From Acanthosepion pharaonis (taxonomy: Eukaryota; Mollusca; Cephalopoda; Sepiida; Sepiidae), in assembly GCA_903632075.3 (NCBI GenBank), contig CAHIKZ030000027.1, positions 560,001 to 624,000 of the forward strand: a stretch of DNA of 64,000 nucleotides. The letters are read 5' to 3'. A model generated the notes under the pieces. The model saw nothing but the letters and a program-made list of their open reading frames with translations, was not told the origin of the DNA and searched no databases. Shown one piece after another: positions 8,657 to 18,928 of this stretch (position 1 is the stretch's first letter; each line of letters opens with the position of its first letter). Made by a program: the position numbers and the translations under genes.

Positions 8657-10429
8657 AATACTCTGAAACTTTGATTCGTTATTCATTTATTTAATTTGTT
8701 CAGAACAGAGTAAAATAGAGCAAAACAAAAATAATAAAAAATATTAAGACGATCATGAGAAAACCAAAATATTATACTTCACAAATCACTGATACAATTA
8801 GGCAACGGGGTCCTGTTTCCTTCGCTATTCACAAGAACTATCCTCTGTTAATTGCCACATTCCCAAGCTGTAAACATTTATATCAACCAGCAGGGCTACA
8901 CCAATGCCGACTGGAATGAAAATGACTTCCAACATTTTGTCGACTCTCAGGATTGCATCCGTTGCTTGATTTTGGCAATATTTTCAAATCTAATGTGGCA
9001 CAGTTTCACTAATAAAGTTGTATTCGACAAAGAATTGATTTATGATGTATTAAAATTCTCTCCTTTAAATTATGGCAACACAATGACAAAATTGATAGAA
9101 AACAACAATTGATTCTTGTAATCTAGAGAAGTAAGTAAAATCAGAAATGTGAACTAGGGTCTTCTTTTGGGTGTTTGTTCTTAGCTCTATAACTGAGATG
9201 TATTAATCAATTGAACATTAAACCATGCCACTGGACTCAAACCAAAACACATACAATATCTACATGCAAAATGCCTGATAACAGATGGATAGTCAGTTTG
9301 ACAGATTTAATAAATGAATGTCAGAAACATTACGATTTCTACAGATAAATAAAATGAATTTATTTTAATACCAGTAACGAAGCGTGTATTTTTCCTTATC
9401 TAGATGCAAATGAAAATACAAGCATGATCTCTTGTATTTCCCCTCGGTTAAATTTTTTAATGTAATCAGCACCAGTTATTACAAGTTAAATGAAATATCA
9501 TAGTTGTCATGATCATTTTTATAAAGGATATCATCATTATGAGCTTGAGCGTTTGTACTTGTATAAACAAAACATTTTCAAGATCATACTAATGATACCC
9601 TTTTTGTCAATAAACAAAAGAAAGCAAATATGAATAATTAATATATTTGCAATGCATTGTTTTATCCCATAATAAATCAGTATTTTTGATGGTTTAACAA
9701 TGAAAAGGAAAAAGAAAAGCTCTTGGATTGTTATATAGTCTTTTGAAGAGTATTCTGTTGAAGATGATGCTTTTTAATTCTATAAATTTTACACACACCA
9801 TCAGATAGTAATGGCAATGGTAATATTAGCCACTTTCTTTTAAGGAAACATTCGGCATTCACCGACCGAAAGGCCACTACTACTGTTTATTGAAATTACG
9901 AAATCTTTCTATTAAAATAATCTTTCATGAAAATAGATTTCACAAGTCTAGTAACTGTTATAGGCGTTTCCTTCCTAACCTTTTTTGTTTGAAGTAATGT
10001 GGAAAGTCAACATCTTGATTATATCATTATTTTCTCTTTGATTTATTTGTGATATCCATTTTAGTTGCTACTGTAGTTAAAAGTCCTCAAATGATATGGT
10101 TTCTGTTATTTGGTACAGTTATTTGTTTGCAATTCTCTAGTGCCAGTCCACAAGGTACGAAGAAGAATAGTCTTCGATAAGGCCTACAGGCTTCATTCAC
10201 CCGAAGCTACTTTCAACCATGATTTCCATCCATATAAAAATCTAAATCTGACGACACTATTTAAGAACATGACTCAAGTTTTTAGACTAATGTTTGTGTT
10301 TTGTAGCAACTTGTGGTACTGGGCAAAGCTACCCCGAGAGCAGCCTATTTTATGGTCATTCTACTTATTTCTGCACTAAAATTGTTGTCTGTATTTCTTA
10401 GATTAGCTATTGTAATTATTTACATGATT
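8657..10429. other. Unassigned region
   Basis: Contains plus-strand open frames at 8852-9112 and 10110-10379 with near-normal amino-acid composition but no family I recognise. Neither has evident splice or promoter context. I leave both uncalled. Confidence 0.35.
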
Positions 10430-10436
10430 TACATTC

Positions 10437-10740
10437 TTCGGACTGTTATCCTCATCTTTATTGTCATGTTCACAATGTTTAGGCCGTTGTACGTTCTGGC
10501 TTCCTTCAGGTGATTGGAATTTCGAACTGAACCCTTTATTTCGTCCACCGGGGTAGCTTGTTCTAGTTCCACGTGCTATGTCTCTTCCAGATATCTTAGT
10601 TATCTCCCTTTAACTCAACTCTCCAAGTTTTTCTTTTCACCACTGCCGTAGCCAAGTATTGAATTTACAACATTTTGAGTCAAGTCACTGGATTCAACCA
10701 ACGCTTTTATCCACTGGGCCATGTGCCCTGAAAGACGTGG
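10437..10740 (-). mobile_element. tRNA-derived SINE, near full length
   Basis: Same family as 28828-29150 and 31657-31990. The tRNA-like head is at the right, with plus CCACTGGGCCATGTG (A-box region on minus). Inside are CTAGTTCCACG and CCCTTTATTTCGTCCACCGG. The tail shares GGACTGTTATCCTCATC. The family resembles tRNA-headed cephalopod SINEs (OR-type); the exact named family is inferred. Confidence 0.75.
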
Positions 10741-10796
10741 ATAAAAGTTGTGAACATGGCAATAAAGATGGGGACAAATGTAAATAATGAAAATAA
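10741..10796 (+). mobile_element. 3' fragment of the same SINE, opposite strand
   Basis: GTTGTGAACATGGCAATAAA and the following GATGGGGACAAATGTAAATAA match the SINE 3' body on plus, directly joined to the head of the minus-strand copy. Paired opposite-strand copies recur at 28.7, 31.6 and 36.3-36.9 kb. Confidence 0.65.
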
Positions 10797-11637
10797 CTAA
10801 AATTGTTATAACTGATATAAACACCGAAATAATTTTGGGGGATTTACTAATTCATCATCCTGAATTTTTATGATGAATTCACTGTATACGCCTTCATTGT
10901 TCTCATTCAAATTTCAGAGCATTGTTGTTTCTATTTTGGAAAGGTTTAACCTGAGTCCAATTTCTTAGAACACTTAGTAGAAAATGTTGATATAGTGTTC
11001 AAGATCATTCTTATCCCAGCTATGGATATCAATGTTATCGGCATCCCCACGATCATCACCGTTGGCCTCGGGAAGGAAAGCAAGAACGACTTTTTTATTA
11101 TTAGTATTAGTAGATTCATTTGGTATGTGACATAGAATGTCTAAATCATCAGTACCCATCTATTTCTATATACGATTGTGTATATGCGCAGATCATCGCC
11201 TAGGAAAAGATTAATAGATTGGAGCTTTCATTTTTTTTCGTCGCAATCCTGTTGAAGCTTGAAATATTTCAGTATTGAGGTCCTAGCCGACGATTTTGTA
11301 AATCGATATAGTTCCTCAATCAACCAGAAATTAAAAGATGGTTTCTAATGGATGAGAAGAGGGAGTCTCTATTGAAGTGGTCGTATGATGCTGTGAGGTC
11401 GACATAGTAGGTATACAATTTTTTATTGGAGAAGTATGCAAATTCTTGGAGTTATTTGATGTCATATATGTCATCATTATACCCCTTCAGTTATGTGCCA
11501 TGCATAATACACGCTTAGACGATCATGTATCTTTTGACAAAGCAGATTTTTGACATTTCTTTCTGCGGTAAACCAGTTGCCATCCAAGGCTATAGAACAC
11601 GGTCTGAACTGCTATTTACCCATATCTGGAGGAAGGG

Positions 11638-11781
11638 TGATACATTATTATTCTTTATTATTTAATAGCTTTCTCAACTTCCTCATCACGAGGTTCGTTG
11701 CAGTTTACGTTTGGAGAGAAACTTTGAAATGCTTAGATGTGTAATGGTGTATATTCTATTTCTGCAGCTATCTTCACGTAA
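11638..11781. repeat. Direct repeat unit 1 (pair with 12168-12311)
   Basis: About 144 bp, about 90% identical by eye to 12168-12311: both contain TCACGAGGTTCG, GCAGTTTACGTTTGGAGAGA and TATTCTATTTCTGCAGCTAT. The two copies lie 530 bp apart. Confidence 0.85.
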
Positions 11782-11789
11782 GTGAATGT

Positions 11790-11875
11790 AATGGATTCGA
11801 CTGGAATTCGAACTCGGCTCCCCGATTCCTCAGTCCGAGCCGCTATCCATTACTCCACCGTGCTTCCATTATACT
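11790..11875 (-). mobile_element. tRNA-like sequence between the direct repeats
   Basis: On minus, TGGAGTAATGGATAGC resembles an A box and GAGTTCGAATTCC is a good B box about 45 bases on. The region is flanked by TAATGGA-type short repeats. Probably a SINE head; a real tRNA would need a fold I cannot complete. Confidence 0.5.
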
Positions 11876-12167
11876 CCTTACCAGACTGAAAACCAAATTG
11901 GATTGTAAGGAGTTGACTTTCTTAGAACGGTGAGAGCCCAGTTAATATACTGTTCATTAATACTTTCACCACATTGAGATACTTCTTTATGTGATAGGGT
12001 TTGAGGACTACCTTTTTGTTTCCAGGGTGCATTAATGCAAGATATACCCCACTGCTCTGGCTTGTACTTCCCATTCCAGACTTCTTTTCTGAAATTAAGA
12101 AACCTGTTTTTTAAATTCAAGGAGAGGGAATACTACTTTCAAAAGTTAAGCATCAATGTCAAGTGAT

Positions 12168-12311
12168 ACATTATTGTTATTTATTATTTAACAGCTTTCT
12201 CGATTTCCTCGTCACGAGGTTCGCTGCAGTTTACGTTTGGAGAGAAACTTTGTAATGCTTAGGTGTGTAATGATGTATATTCTATTTCTGCAGCTATCTT
12301 CAGCTAAGTGT
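12168..12311. repeat. Direct repeat unit 2 (pair with 11638-11781)
   Basis: Second copy of the 144-bp repeat, ending GCAGCTATCTTCA, after which the two copies diverge. Confidence 0.85.
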
Positions 12312-13028
12312 GGCCAGTGTTGAACTGTGACTCGAAGTGTTTTTTGAGACCAGGACATTTCTTATGTTTTGCTTTCGATTGTATGATGTTAATTGAAGCC
12401 ATCATAACTTCCCATTGTCAGCTCGCAAATTCATGTAATTTTGAGAATCCATAAATTGAAAACCGTCAATTAGAGACTAGATTTTAGTATGAATGAGAGA
12501 AAAATATCTTAGAGAAAATTTCTTGAAGATAAAATCTCACTCTGTATAGATGTTTGGATAATGTCAGAATGTATGAAACGTACTGACAACAATCCCCGTC
12601 TATCAATACAAGACAAGGGGCACCAGGAATACAGTATACAAAAAGCAAGAATCAGAAGAAATCTTTAGGAGACTGCAAAAACAAAAAGTGTCGAAGATGT
12701 TGAAAAATCCCAATACAAGAAAGAAAAAAAATGGTACTGAATGCAGCAAATGTTCACTGAATGTAATTATGTATCGACGTGAAAGGCCAAGGTGACAATT
12801 AGACATGGTGAAAATGAACAGATGTGTTAGTTTCAGTTGCGGTAATTAACTGAATGTAAAACAGATTGTATTGAGATTTTCATGAAAATGACACATAGCA
12901 TGCAAAAATCATAATCACAAAAAAATTGTCGCACGATGACATTTGTGCCAAGCAGACCATTCAAGAGAATTCGTCGCTGATCAAGAAAACATACAACATT
13001 CTCGAAAGAACAGGAACTGTGTTGTAAC
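12312..13028. other. Unassigned region
   Basis: No recognised gene or repeat. Confidence 0.4.
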
Positions 13029-13085
13029 GAGAGTGGGTTACTGGCATTAGTGGGTTACCGGCATTAGTGGGTTACCGGCATTAGG
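13029..13085. repeat. Short tandem repeat, about 19-bp unit, three copies
   Basis: GTGGGTTACCGGCATTA is repeated three times in a row, the first copy with one change. Confidence 0.9.
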
Positions 13086-13792
13086 TTGTCAAATTTGTAG
13101 CGGTGTCGACAGTTTTTTTTTGTTTTGTTCTTTTTTATTGAGGGGTGCATAGCCGATTTATATTTATGCAATAGGTTGTTGAGGAGATAACATTGTCGTT
13201 GCATGAAGTTCTTACAAATAAGAGATAGTGCTATAATAGTATTGTGTTACATACAATGCAACACGTGGTTCATTAGGGTCTAAGAAGTCCTCCAGAAAAA
13301 CACGCATCTTGCCCATATGGCATTCTGAGGTTGAAGAGCGAGAGAAGGGGAGTTTTTACCCTTTCCTTTTTAGACTATAATGCCACCTAGCGTATTTTTA
13401 AATTCCTCTGGTCGAAAATGTAGGGGTGTATATTGTCACTAACTTGAAAAGAACCCCTATTAACCAGACTAATTAGTGAAGCTTTACATTTGTGGAGAGT
13501 GAGAATAAGGTGTATCAGCATAAAGATGTTCAGAAAGATTTTCCAGAGTTATTCACAGAACGAGACAAAATGTAAAAATTCATACGAAACCAGTCTGGGC
13601 AAAAAATGTTCTTCATTATCATCTGCCATTTGCAATCAAAAAGAAAGAAGATGATTGAAGTAACTGGAAAAGTAAGATATAATTAAGCCATAGTTATGAT
13701 TTATTACAGTTCAAAGAATACAATCAAGATTTCGGTTGACGCAACATTTGACGGAATTTGAGGTGTCCTACTTTAAAAAGACGACAGACTTA
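13086..13792. other. Unassigned region
   Basis: No recognised element. The open frame at 13736-13951 runs through the MITE below and is an artefact. Confidence 0.4.
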
Positions 13793-13892
13793 TTAGGTTG
13801 GTGCAAAAATAATGACGTAATAATGTCGTTTTTGACGTTAAAAAATACGTCAAAAACGACATTATTACGTCATTATTTTTGCACCAACCTAA
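13793..13892. mobile_element. Mariner MITE, perfect 100-bp palindrome with TA target duplication
   Basis: Two perfect 46-bp arms start TTAGGTTGGTGCAAAAATAA and surround the 8-base loop TAAAAAAT. TA flanks both sides (13791-13792 and 13893-13894). The TIR start matches the mariner consensus seen in Hsmar1/MADE1-type elements. It is non-coding and needed a mariner transposase in trans. The absence of any arm mismatch suggests recent activity or gene conversion. Confidence 0.92.
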
Positions 13893-13929
13893 TATTTACT
13901 ATGCATGAGGATCTCTTAGCAATAACGAT

Positions 13930-14165
13930 TATGTGCTCAAGTCGAAAATGAGGCACTCGTACTTGCTGTTGTTAAATATTTGCTGCTTTTCTTGTTCAGA
14001 ATCGAAACAGATCACAAGCCTCTTCTTTCTTTGATGAAGAAGACGTAATATTTTGGATGACTTGACACCGCGCATCCAACGATTCAGGATGAGATTAATG
14101 CTTCCCATATAAGATCGTTCATGTTGGGAAGAACAGCTTAATAACTGCATATACACTGTCCAGCT
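13930..14165 (+). pseudogene. Gypsy-type RNase H fragment
   Basis: Plus strand reads YAQVENEALVLAVVKYLLLF and then RIETDHKPLLSLMKK. This is the RNase H region after the Ty3/Gypsy reverse transcriptase (consensus pattern ...EKEALA... and TDHKPL...). After a frame change, a segment resembling DDLTPRIQRFRMRLM follows to about 14115. No RT lies upstream and no integrase downstream. This is an isolated scrap. Confidence 0.75.
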
Positions 14166-14222
14166 TTCTTGTTCTGGTTCCTGTTTGAACAGGGTACGTT
14201 ATGGAGCTTAAATCTCAACTAT

Positions 14223-14941
14223 GTATTTGTAGCAGAAAAACACAATTTACACATAGAGATAAAAAATTAAAACAAAATTTATACAATTATTAGAAAACTT
14301 ATATCTCTAACTACACACCAATTTTCGTCTAGCTAAGTCGCACATACGCCGCACTCTACTGAAAACAAATAAAAAAAAACACAAATATACCAGAGTGCTG
14401 GTCATTATCGACGCGACTCTCGCGTGTCATATGTCTACAACTACGTCCGTGCGTTTCCCTCGTACAGGCTATAAGAGAAGCCGGACAGAGGAGAGAGATC
14501 AGAGAGTAGAGAGAGGTGTAGGTTTTCTCCTCTCTTGTCGACCTCTCTGCCTCCGGGCAGAAAGGAACCCAGACGAGGCTATGCCGAAGGTAGACAGCAA
14601 CCCGACCCCGTGTATACGGGGTCTATGGAGAATTTTTGCCCGAGCCTACGGGCTCGGAACACCCCACGTAAAAAAAAAAAAACGGCCTTGTGCTACATCT
14701 CGCCTTTGGGGAGGTCTCTGGTAAATACCAAGAGACTTCACACACACACACACACGCTAACCATAGAAGCTAACCGAGAGCATGGTTGATTTACCATCCG
14801 ACTCCTGTAAAAATGACCTCCTGTGAACAAGAGAACGGACTTCACTATCAACGTGACAAGCGCGATAGCCAACAAGCAGTCAGCCGAGTTAAGCATTAAA
14901 CGTTTTTCATGCTCTCGTTTCACACCTCTTACATCGCTACA
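14223..14941 (+). repeat. GC-rich LTR-like block, possible solo LTR
   Basis: Sequence from TGTATTTGTAGC to CATCGCTACA has TG...CA ends. ACTAT occurs at both edges (14219-14223 and 14940-14944) as a possible target duplication, overlapping the ends by one or two bases. The centre (14395-14760) is much more GC-rich than its surroundings. It contains a TATA-like CTATAAGAGAAG at 14469 and two strong hairpins (GACCCCG/CGGGGTC near 14606; CCCGAGCC/GGGCTCGG near 14640), plus a (CA)n run. It could also be the 5' region of another retroelement. Confidence 0.4.
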
Positions 14942-14993
14942 CTATGCGACTTACCAGAGACATTTTCATATCTTTTAAATTAAAATAAATATC

Positions 14994-15702
14994 TGGTCAT
15001 TTCTCCAATCCAGTATCTAATTTTTTTCTTTACTCCAACCAACTTCCACCTCGGATCATAAGAATACAATTATTAGGTGATTTCCTACAAGTGACCAAAA
15101 CTTATAGGAGATTTATGGAGAAAAAAAGATTAAAATACCATTTGCAGCCAAATTTAAAACTACTGTCAATTATAATGGCCAACAAAACAAGGAATAATTC
15201 AATACTGCGTATAGAAACTATGATTCTTATTATACAAACACGTTCCTTCTTATCTATATACGTACCTACAATATGCATAGTTCATCCCTCCAACGTCATT
15301 GACTATGGAGCTATAATTTTCACTCATTAATATGGACCCTTAAATGATTCAACTATGCCATTCACTGACAATAGGAACCAAAGTCAAACATGAAAATGTT
15401 GGTATATACTTATCAGAACTAGTATTCAGTTGCATACAATGTATATTATTTTTCTGTATGGCATTCAAAGAAATAAATGCAGCACTGAATAGCTATGGAA
15501 AAGAAGGTGAATACTTTTCAAAAGTAATATGGAAATTGATAACAAGTAAAAATAATGTTCTTTTCTCAAGATACTAATTTTTAAAATACTGTTTAAATAA
15601 ATTAATATAATAAATGAGGTGGAAGTTTTCATATATAATAAATGAGGTGGAAGTTGTTTGGATTAAAGAAACAAATTAGATACTGTATTGGGGAAATGAC
15701 CA
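14994..15702. mobile_element. Non-autonomous DNA element with about 59-bp terminal inverted repeats
   Basis: 14994-15052 and 15644-15702 are inverted copies with several mismatches: TGGTCATTTCTCCAATCCAG on the left, and CTGTATTGGGGAAATGACCA on the right. The right TIR is preceded by an extra tandem copy of AATAAATGAGGTGGAAGTT. The interior (about 590 bp) has two small open frames (15091-15330, 15344-15577) with no recognised family. No clear target duplication was found. Confidence 0.65.
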
Positions 15703-16866
15703 AAATGCACTTATACAGCAATGTAAACACGCCCTCGTCAAAGTTAAACGAGTTATATATGAATTCTAATTTTAATTTAGCCCCGTATTATATTTTCCTG
15801 TATATAAAAAGATAATTAAAAAAAATTGTTCATGCATTCACGATAGAGTAAAAAGATTAACACTGCTACAGCATTCACTCAATTGCTGTTATCATCTGCG
15901 AGTTTCAAAGCAAAAGACTGACCTCAAGAGCAAAGAGTTTTATTTTTCGAACTCGTAATCGTAGCTATTAATGACATCAACAACACGATATCAAGAACAG
16001 AAAGTGAGACATTTCTGCTATCAAATGTCTTTTTTTTCTAAAAATAAATTGTGAAAAAAATCGCATCAATACAGTTTCAACGCTGCAGAGTTCAAGAACT
16101 AAGACAAAATCACATTTGTTTTTAGGCTGCTAAGATCCTCGTGGCTGTAAGTAAATGATATCGAACCTAAAGTAGCTAAAGAACATCCTTATATAAAATT
16201 CGCAACACCACGTGATAATGTAAATAATCCTACATAATGGTTGGCCAAAAAACACCGCCACTGCTCTTTCTTTATGGCATCCAAACGTTTCTTGCAATTA
16301 TCGATTAAAAAGTTTTAAATCAAAGTACATATCTACAAAAACCCAACTAAGGAACTGAAACTTAACGTAAGGAATTCTCTATACTATTGAAAATGTTTTG
16401 TAAACATATTTCTGTGCGTAGAAAAACTTCTGAGCGTACTTGTTAGATAATTATATGAATATTTATTTTATAATTGTCTTAAAAAGAAAATGGAAAAATT
16501 CCACAGATATCATGGAGAAACACAAAATGACATAGTAAATTTCATAACTAAACAGGTTTCTTTATTAGAATGTTTTAAATAGTAACCAGAATTCGCTAAA
16601 TAGACTTATTTCAAAGGGCAGACAGGCTGTTAAGTGAAGAAAAAAGAGAAGACTATTTGTACTGTTCAACACTTGCCTTTCCCTTTTTATGCCCTAATTT
16701 TTCAGAATTCTTTTGAATATTTGTCATGCACTATTAACAGCCGGAAAATCATAAATTTTGAACTCATTTAGTTACATTTTAATTGCTTCGCAATAAGAAA
16801 AGCGCAGTTTTAAACATGGAATGAAATTTTTAACTGTTATTCGTAACGAAAAATCTTCTTAGAAAG
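15703..16866. other. Unassigned region
   Basis: AT-rich, nothing recognised. Confidence 0.4.
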
Positions 16867-18310
16867 ACGTGAGTGATCATTGTTCTCCACAACTTCCTAT
16901 ACTGTATAGCTCTTAGCAATGTTTGCTTATTTGCTATCCCACCCACTTCATGTTTTGCCATCCTTTTATACAAGCTAGGTTACTCGCTGTTTCTGTCTTT
17001 CTTGCCTTCAACATGCCCTATGAGTGTCAAATTCTCTAAGGCCTGTTTTCTCATTATAAATGTATAAAAAAAGTGCCCTTTTTGTTTACATTTCCCTTTA
17101 AATTTCCTTGTTGCTTACATGTTCCGTCCATGGTATTGTTATGGTGTACAATGATCATGATATTTCATCATTCTAAAAATAACAGTGCCATCAGTGATGA
17201 TAGAAAAGAAAGATATTCCATCATCCTAACCCTCATCATTATAAAAAACGACCTTTCTATCACATGAGAGTCAGTAAAGTAGATTAGTGCAGACTAGGGT
17301 ACCCATAGTAGTAGACTAGTAGGCAAGTAATAGTAGCCAGTAGAAACACGTCTGCCAGCACTTGGGAAGATCGAAAACAGACGATTTTAAACGCATCCTC
17401 GTAAACGAAATTCTCGGAGCCAAACCAAGTACGCACTGACTTTTAAACAAAAATGACATTAAGAACATTTTTACACACACCATACCAATATTCTGTAATT
17501 CACATAAACAAATACAAATTCTTGCTATTTATATCAACACGTTCTCAAGTTTTTATTGTTTATATTATTGTTCTGCGTTTTAATTCATTTCGTTTTCAAT
17601 ATAAAAAAGAGAAAAAGATTCCTCCTACGCTACAAATACGTATAGCAACGGGGGTAATTACTTTAACAACACTCAAATAATATCAAGTCAGGATTACTAC
17701 TACATCAACCCTAACTTGGCTACTCTGTTACAGTATTCTCAGTATTCTTCTGTAGAATCACATTTCCGTTGTTTCGCGTTTTCTCCTCATCTGAAGAAAT
17801 TGTTCAGCATTTCCTGCCATATATGAGGACTGATATCACATTGCAGTTCAGCACTCTTTTCTAACAATATGTTCCTATTTCTTAATAATTTACATTTGGA
17901 AAGTTGTCTTTCGCTATTCCAGGGCGCCTTCAGATTTCGGTACCACATTGTCTGTCATCTATTAAAACACTTTCCATGTTAAATGTCTGTACTTGTTTGA
18001 TTATGACAGCTCGCATCTTGGATTGTTTCTCTTGCTGACAACTAAACATTCTGTCTTCTTCTTACCATTAATGTTTAGAATTTTCTTCCTGTTTTCCTTT
18101 ACAACTTTGTCTCCTGCAGTTTTCTTTCCGTGTCTACTATCAGCACGGTGTCCTTTGCATATGTTGTTTTGTTAAAACAGTGCCTACCTATAATAAATCC
18201 TGGTAGGATTTCAGATTCTCTTAGGATGGCTTCGCTTCAAGTTTAAAGGTCGAATAAATTCGCTGAGAAGACACATCCTTGTCCTGATTTTCTTATTTTA
18301 TGATCATCGT
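16867..18310 (-). pseudogene. RTE-type LINE ORF2 3' portion, split by an insertion
   Basis: Minus-strand translation reads, from right to left: a CVFSANLFDL block (18290-18260), ESEILPGFIIGRHC (18215-18175), AKDTVLIVDTERKLQ (18160-18112; the YADD box decayed), a decayed CWT-region, and FYRRILRI (17760-17735). After the insertion it continues as VSNKEI, ALENLTLIGHVEGKKDRNSE (17045-16990), and GGIANKQTLLRAIQYRKLWR (16945-16885). This is the C-terminal half of the RTE-like family also present at 40345-41235, 41960-42480 and 57000-58790. It encodes a reverse transcriptase acting in target-primed retrotransposition and is dead here. A 596-bp LTR-like insertion (17137-17732) interrupts it. Confidence 0.8.
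17137..17732. mobile_element. Probable solo LTR in the RTE LINE
   Basis: The insertion starts TGTTATGG and ends CTGTTACA (TG...CA ends), flanked by GTAT on both sides (17133-17136 and 17733-17736). It cuts the LINE exactly, and the LINE reading resumes on the other side. No pol sequence lies inside. Orientation is not clear because I see no convincing TATA box. Confidence 0.6.
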
Positions 18311-18459
18311 TTCAACTGCCAGAAAAAATTACAATTTAAATTAAGCGATAACAAAAAAAAAAAAAAAAAAAAAAAACGACTGTGATAAAGAAGCAGTGCT
18401 AAAATCTTATGCCAGGCTAAGAAACCAAAGAAATATTTACAAACAAGTATCTTGTATAT
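18256..18459. repeat. Direct repeat 1 (pair with 18762-18928)
   Basis: Begins GCTGAGAAGACACATCCTTG and ends AAACAAGTATCTTGTATAT. It matches 18762-18928 apart from an A-run and short indels. It starts inside the RTE LINE and extends beyond it. Confidence 0.8.
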
Positions 18460-18755
18460 CAGTGCTACTCAAAGTGGCGGTCCGCGGACCAGTTCCTGTA
18501 CGCGAACCATCAGCTACCGGTACGTGGCCAATGTCCGGGCTATGTTAAGGAATCATTTGTAAAGTTTAAGGTTATATAATTTTTGTTTTTGTGTTAAGGA
18601 ACTGCTTATTTTTTATTACTTTTCATATGTTTTGATACTGAATTATTTTTTTGCAAAATAAATGAAAGTTAAAAAAATAGTCAACTTTTATTATATTCAT
18701 TATCGTTTATCGTTACCATGAAATATTACAGGCACGTGACACACTGAGAAAAACA
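18460..18755 (+). mobile_element. hAT-type element 5' end
   Basis: CAGTGCTACTCAAAGTGGCG followed by GTCCGCGGACC is the typical terminal sequence of hAT (Charlie/ZBED-type) elements. The sequence then becomes AT-rich with no transposase, and no matching right end is visible before the second direct repeat. A truncated or non-autonomous copy. Confidence 0.55.
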
Positions 18756-18761
18756 AATAAC

Positions 18762-18928
18762 TTTGCTGAGAAAACACATCCTTTTCCTGATTTTCTTATT
18801 TTAGGATTATCGTTTCAATTTAAATTATTAAGCGATAACCATAAAAAATGACGGCTAGGATAAGCAGTGCTAGGCTAAGTTAAACCAAAGAAACATTTAC
18901 AAACAAGTATCGTGTATATTACGTGAAA
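18762..18928. repeat. Direct repeat 2 (pair with 18256-18459)
   Basis: GCTGAGAAAACACATCCTTT through AAACAAGTATCGTGTATAT; second copy of the segment on the other side of the hAT end. Confidence 0.8.

Larger units (their letters stand above)
10850..12311 (-). pseudogene. LINE reverse transcriptase remnant, decayed
   Basis: Minus-strand translation in shifting frames gives consecutive reverse-transcriptase-like blocks. EVWNGKYKPEQWGISCINAP (near 12075-12016) resembles the finger region before the RT core. NKKLYTYYVDLTASYDHFNR (near 11440-11370) resembles the motif carrying the first catalytic Asp. DNIDIHSWDKNDLEHYINIF followed by EIGLRLNLSKIETTML (11040-10940) resembles the region after the YADD box. 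Family members encode an endonuclease/RT used for target-primed reverse transcription. Frameshifts, stops and an internal duplication (11638-11781 and 12168-12311) show it is dead. The clade is not determined. Confidence 0.5.

Noticed and set aside
8852..9112. 86-codon open frame with fairly normal composition
   Set aside because: No family recognised and no flanking gene structure.
10110..10379. 89-codon open frame before a SINE
   Set aside because: The frame runs toward SINE sequence and matches nothing I know; likely chance.
14395..14789. 109- and 84-codon open frames in the GC-rich block
   Set aside because: High GC lowers stop frequency, the frames overlap hairpins and a (CA)n run, and no domain is visible.
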